A program made the translations under genes and the position numbers. The notes beneath the pieces were generated by a model that was not told the DNA's origin, ran no database searches, and saw only the letters and a list, made by a program, of their open reading frames with translations. Below, piece after piece: positions 6,285 through 6,645 of a DNA stretch of 6,645 nucleotides. This DNA comes from an uncultured Coriobacteriaceae bacterium. GTDB lineage: Bacteria; Actinomycetota; Coriobacteriia; Coriobacteriales; UMGS124. Every line of letters begins with the position of its first letter. Within the stretch, counting starts at the first letter, position 1. The stretch is taken from positions 1 through 6,645 of the forward strand of contig CACZRK010000096.1 in the NCBI GenBank assembly GCA_902783515.1. The letters run 5' to 3'.

Positions 6285-6322
6285 GGACGGCCGTCCCGCG
6301 GCGCCGCGCGGCGTGACGCGGG
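6285..6322 (+). repeat. GC-rich palindromes in the tadA upstream region
   Basis: Two perfect 12-base palindromes lie side by side, GGACGGCCGTCC at 6285-6296 and CGCGGCGCCGCG at 6297-6308. CCCGCG at 6295-6300 can also pair with CGCGGG at 6317-6322. They sit between the AT-rich element and the tadA ribosome site. They could be an operator or a leader hairpin, but such palindromes also arise by chance at this GC content. Confidence 0.4.
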
Positions 6323-6355
6323 CGAACGGGCGTCTGACGAAAGGGGTGGGATCGC

Positions 6356-6645
6356 GTGACAACGGACGACGAGCGGTTCATGCGCATAGCGCTCGAGCAG
6401 GCGCGGCTCGCGGCCACGCGGGGCGAGGTGCCCATCGGCGCGGTCGTGGTCTGCGACGGCGCGGTGGTCGCACGCGCCCACAACCGCCGCGAGCTGGACA
6501 ACGACCCCTCGGCGCACGCGGAGTTCGCCGCGATGGTGCAGGCCGCCCGCGCCCTCGGCCGCTGGCGCCTCTCGGGCTGCACGGTGTACGTGACGCTGGA
6601 GCCGTGCCTCATGTGCGCCGGGCGCATGGTGAACGCGCGCGTGGA
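6356..6645 (+). CDS. tadA: tRNA-specific adenosine deaminase, 3'-truncated
   Basis: TadA deaminates the wobble adenosine (A34) of tRNA-Arg(ACG) to inosine in the cytoplasm. The 96 complete codons visible cover most of a ~150-residue protein, and the right edge cuts it. The N-terminal helix with MRIALEQARLAA leads into GEVPIGAVVV (residues 23-32). The zinc site is present: H54-A-E56, with E56 as proton shuttle, and P83-C84-L-M-C87. N43 in ARAHN and the TLEPCLMCAGR block (80-90) are typical of TadA rather than of cytosine deaminases. The GTG start at 6356 has AAGGGG nine bases upstream (6341-6346). It diverges from the CapA-family gene and begins a new + strand unit. Confidence 0.95.
   Translation, partial: MTTDDERFMRIALEQARLAATRGEVPIGAVVVCDGAVVARAHNRRELDNDPSAHAEFAAMVQAARALGRWRLSGCTVYVTLEPCLMCAGRMVNARV

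Noticed and set aside
4608..6359. A 583-codon open frame on the + strand opposite the CapA-family gene
   Set aside because: It runs through the terminator and tRNA and is antisense to a protein with full family motifs. Its sequence is arginine/valine/glycine-rich, typical of GC-rich shadow frames.

Overview
The window looks like a chromosomal segment of a high-GC actinobacterium, most plausibly a gut or oral member of the Coriobacteriia. The base is a high-GC genome, a molybdopterin oxidoreductase whose C-terminal sequence style recalls the expanded families of Coriobacteriia, GTG starts, a tRNA-Ser with encoded CCA, and a CapA-family protein. The assignment rests on style and recall, not on a search.

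Left part (1-4351, + strand). This is a four-gene anaerobic-respiration type operon. It holds the C-terminal 605 residues of a DMSO-reductase-family molybdopterin catalytic subunit (cut by the left edge), a four-cluster [4Fe-4S] electron-transfer subunit overlapping it by one base, a TorD-family maturation chaperone, and a six- or seven-helix membrane protein of the ferric-reductase/MsrQ type. A 253-base gap with a strong 16-bp stem-loop separates the two structural subunits from the chaperone and membrane genes. The likely arrangement is that the chaperone helps insert the molybdenum cofactor, and electrons reach the active site through the iron-sulfur subunit. The heme-b-type membrane protein may connect the pair to the quinone pool in place of the usual DmsC/NrfD anchor. 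The substrate cannot be told from sequence.

Middle (4352-4922). About 370 bases show no convincing gene. They are followed on the minus strand by a strong terminator, a complete tRNA-Ser(UGA) and its probable promoter.

Right part (4923-6645). A membrane-anchored CapA/PgsA-family protein runs on the minus strand. It diverges from tadA (tRNA-specific adenosine deaminase, cut by the right edge) across a 155-base spacer with an AT-rich promoter-like element and GC-rich palindromes. This part is far more GC-rich (47 of 60 bases in each of two sampled lines) than the molybdoenzyme operon (31 to 33 of 60 in three sampled lines). The tRNA-Ser, with its 3' end facing the operon, sits at the change.

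The points most worth a second look are the MsrQ-like protein paired with a DMSO-reductase-family enzyme, the loss of two usually conserved histidines in the CapA-family protein, the intercistronic hairpin, and the tRNA-flanked composition break.
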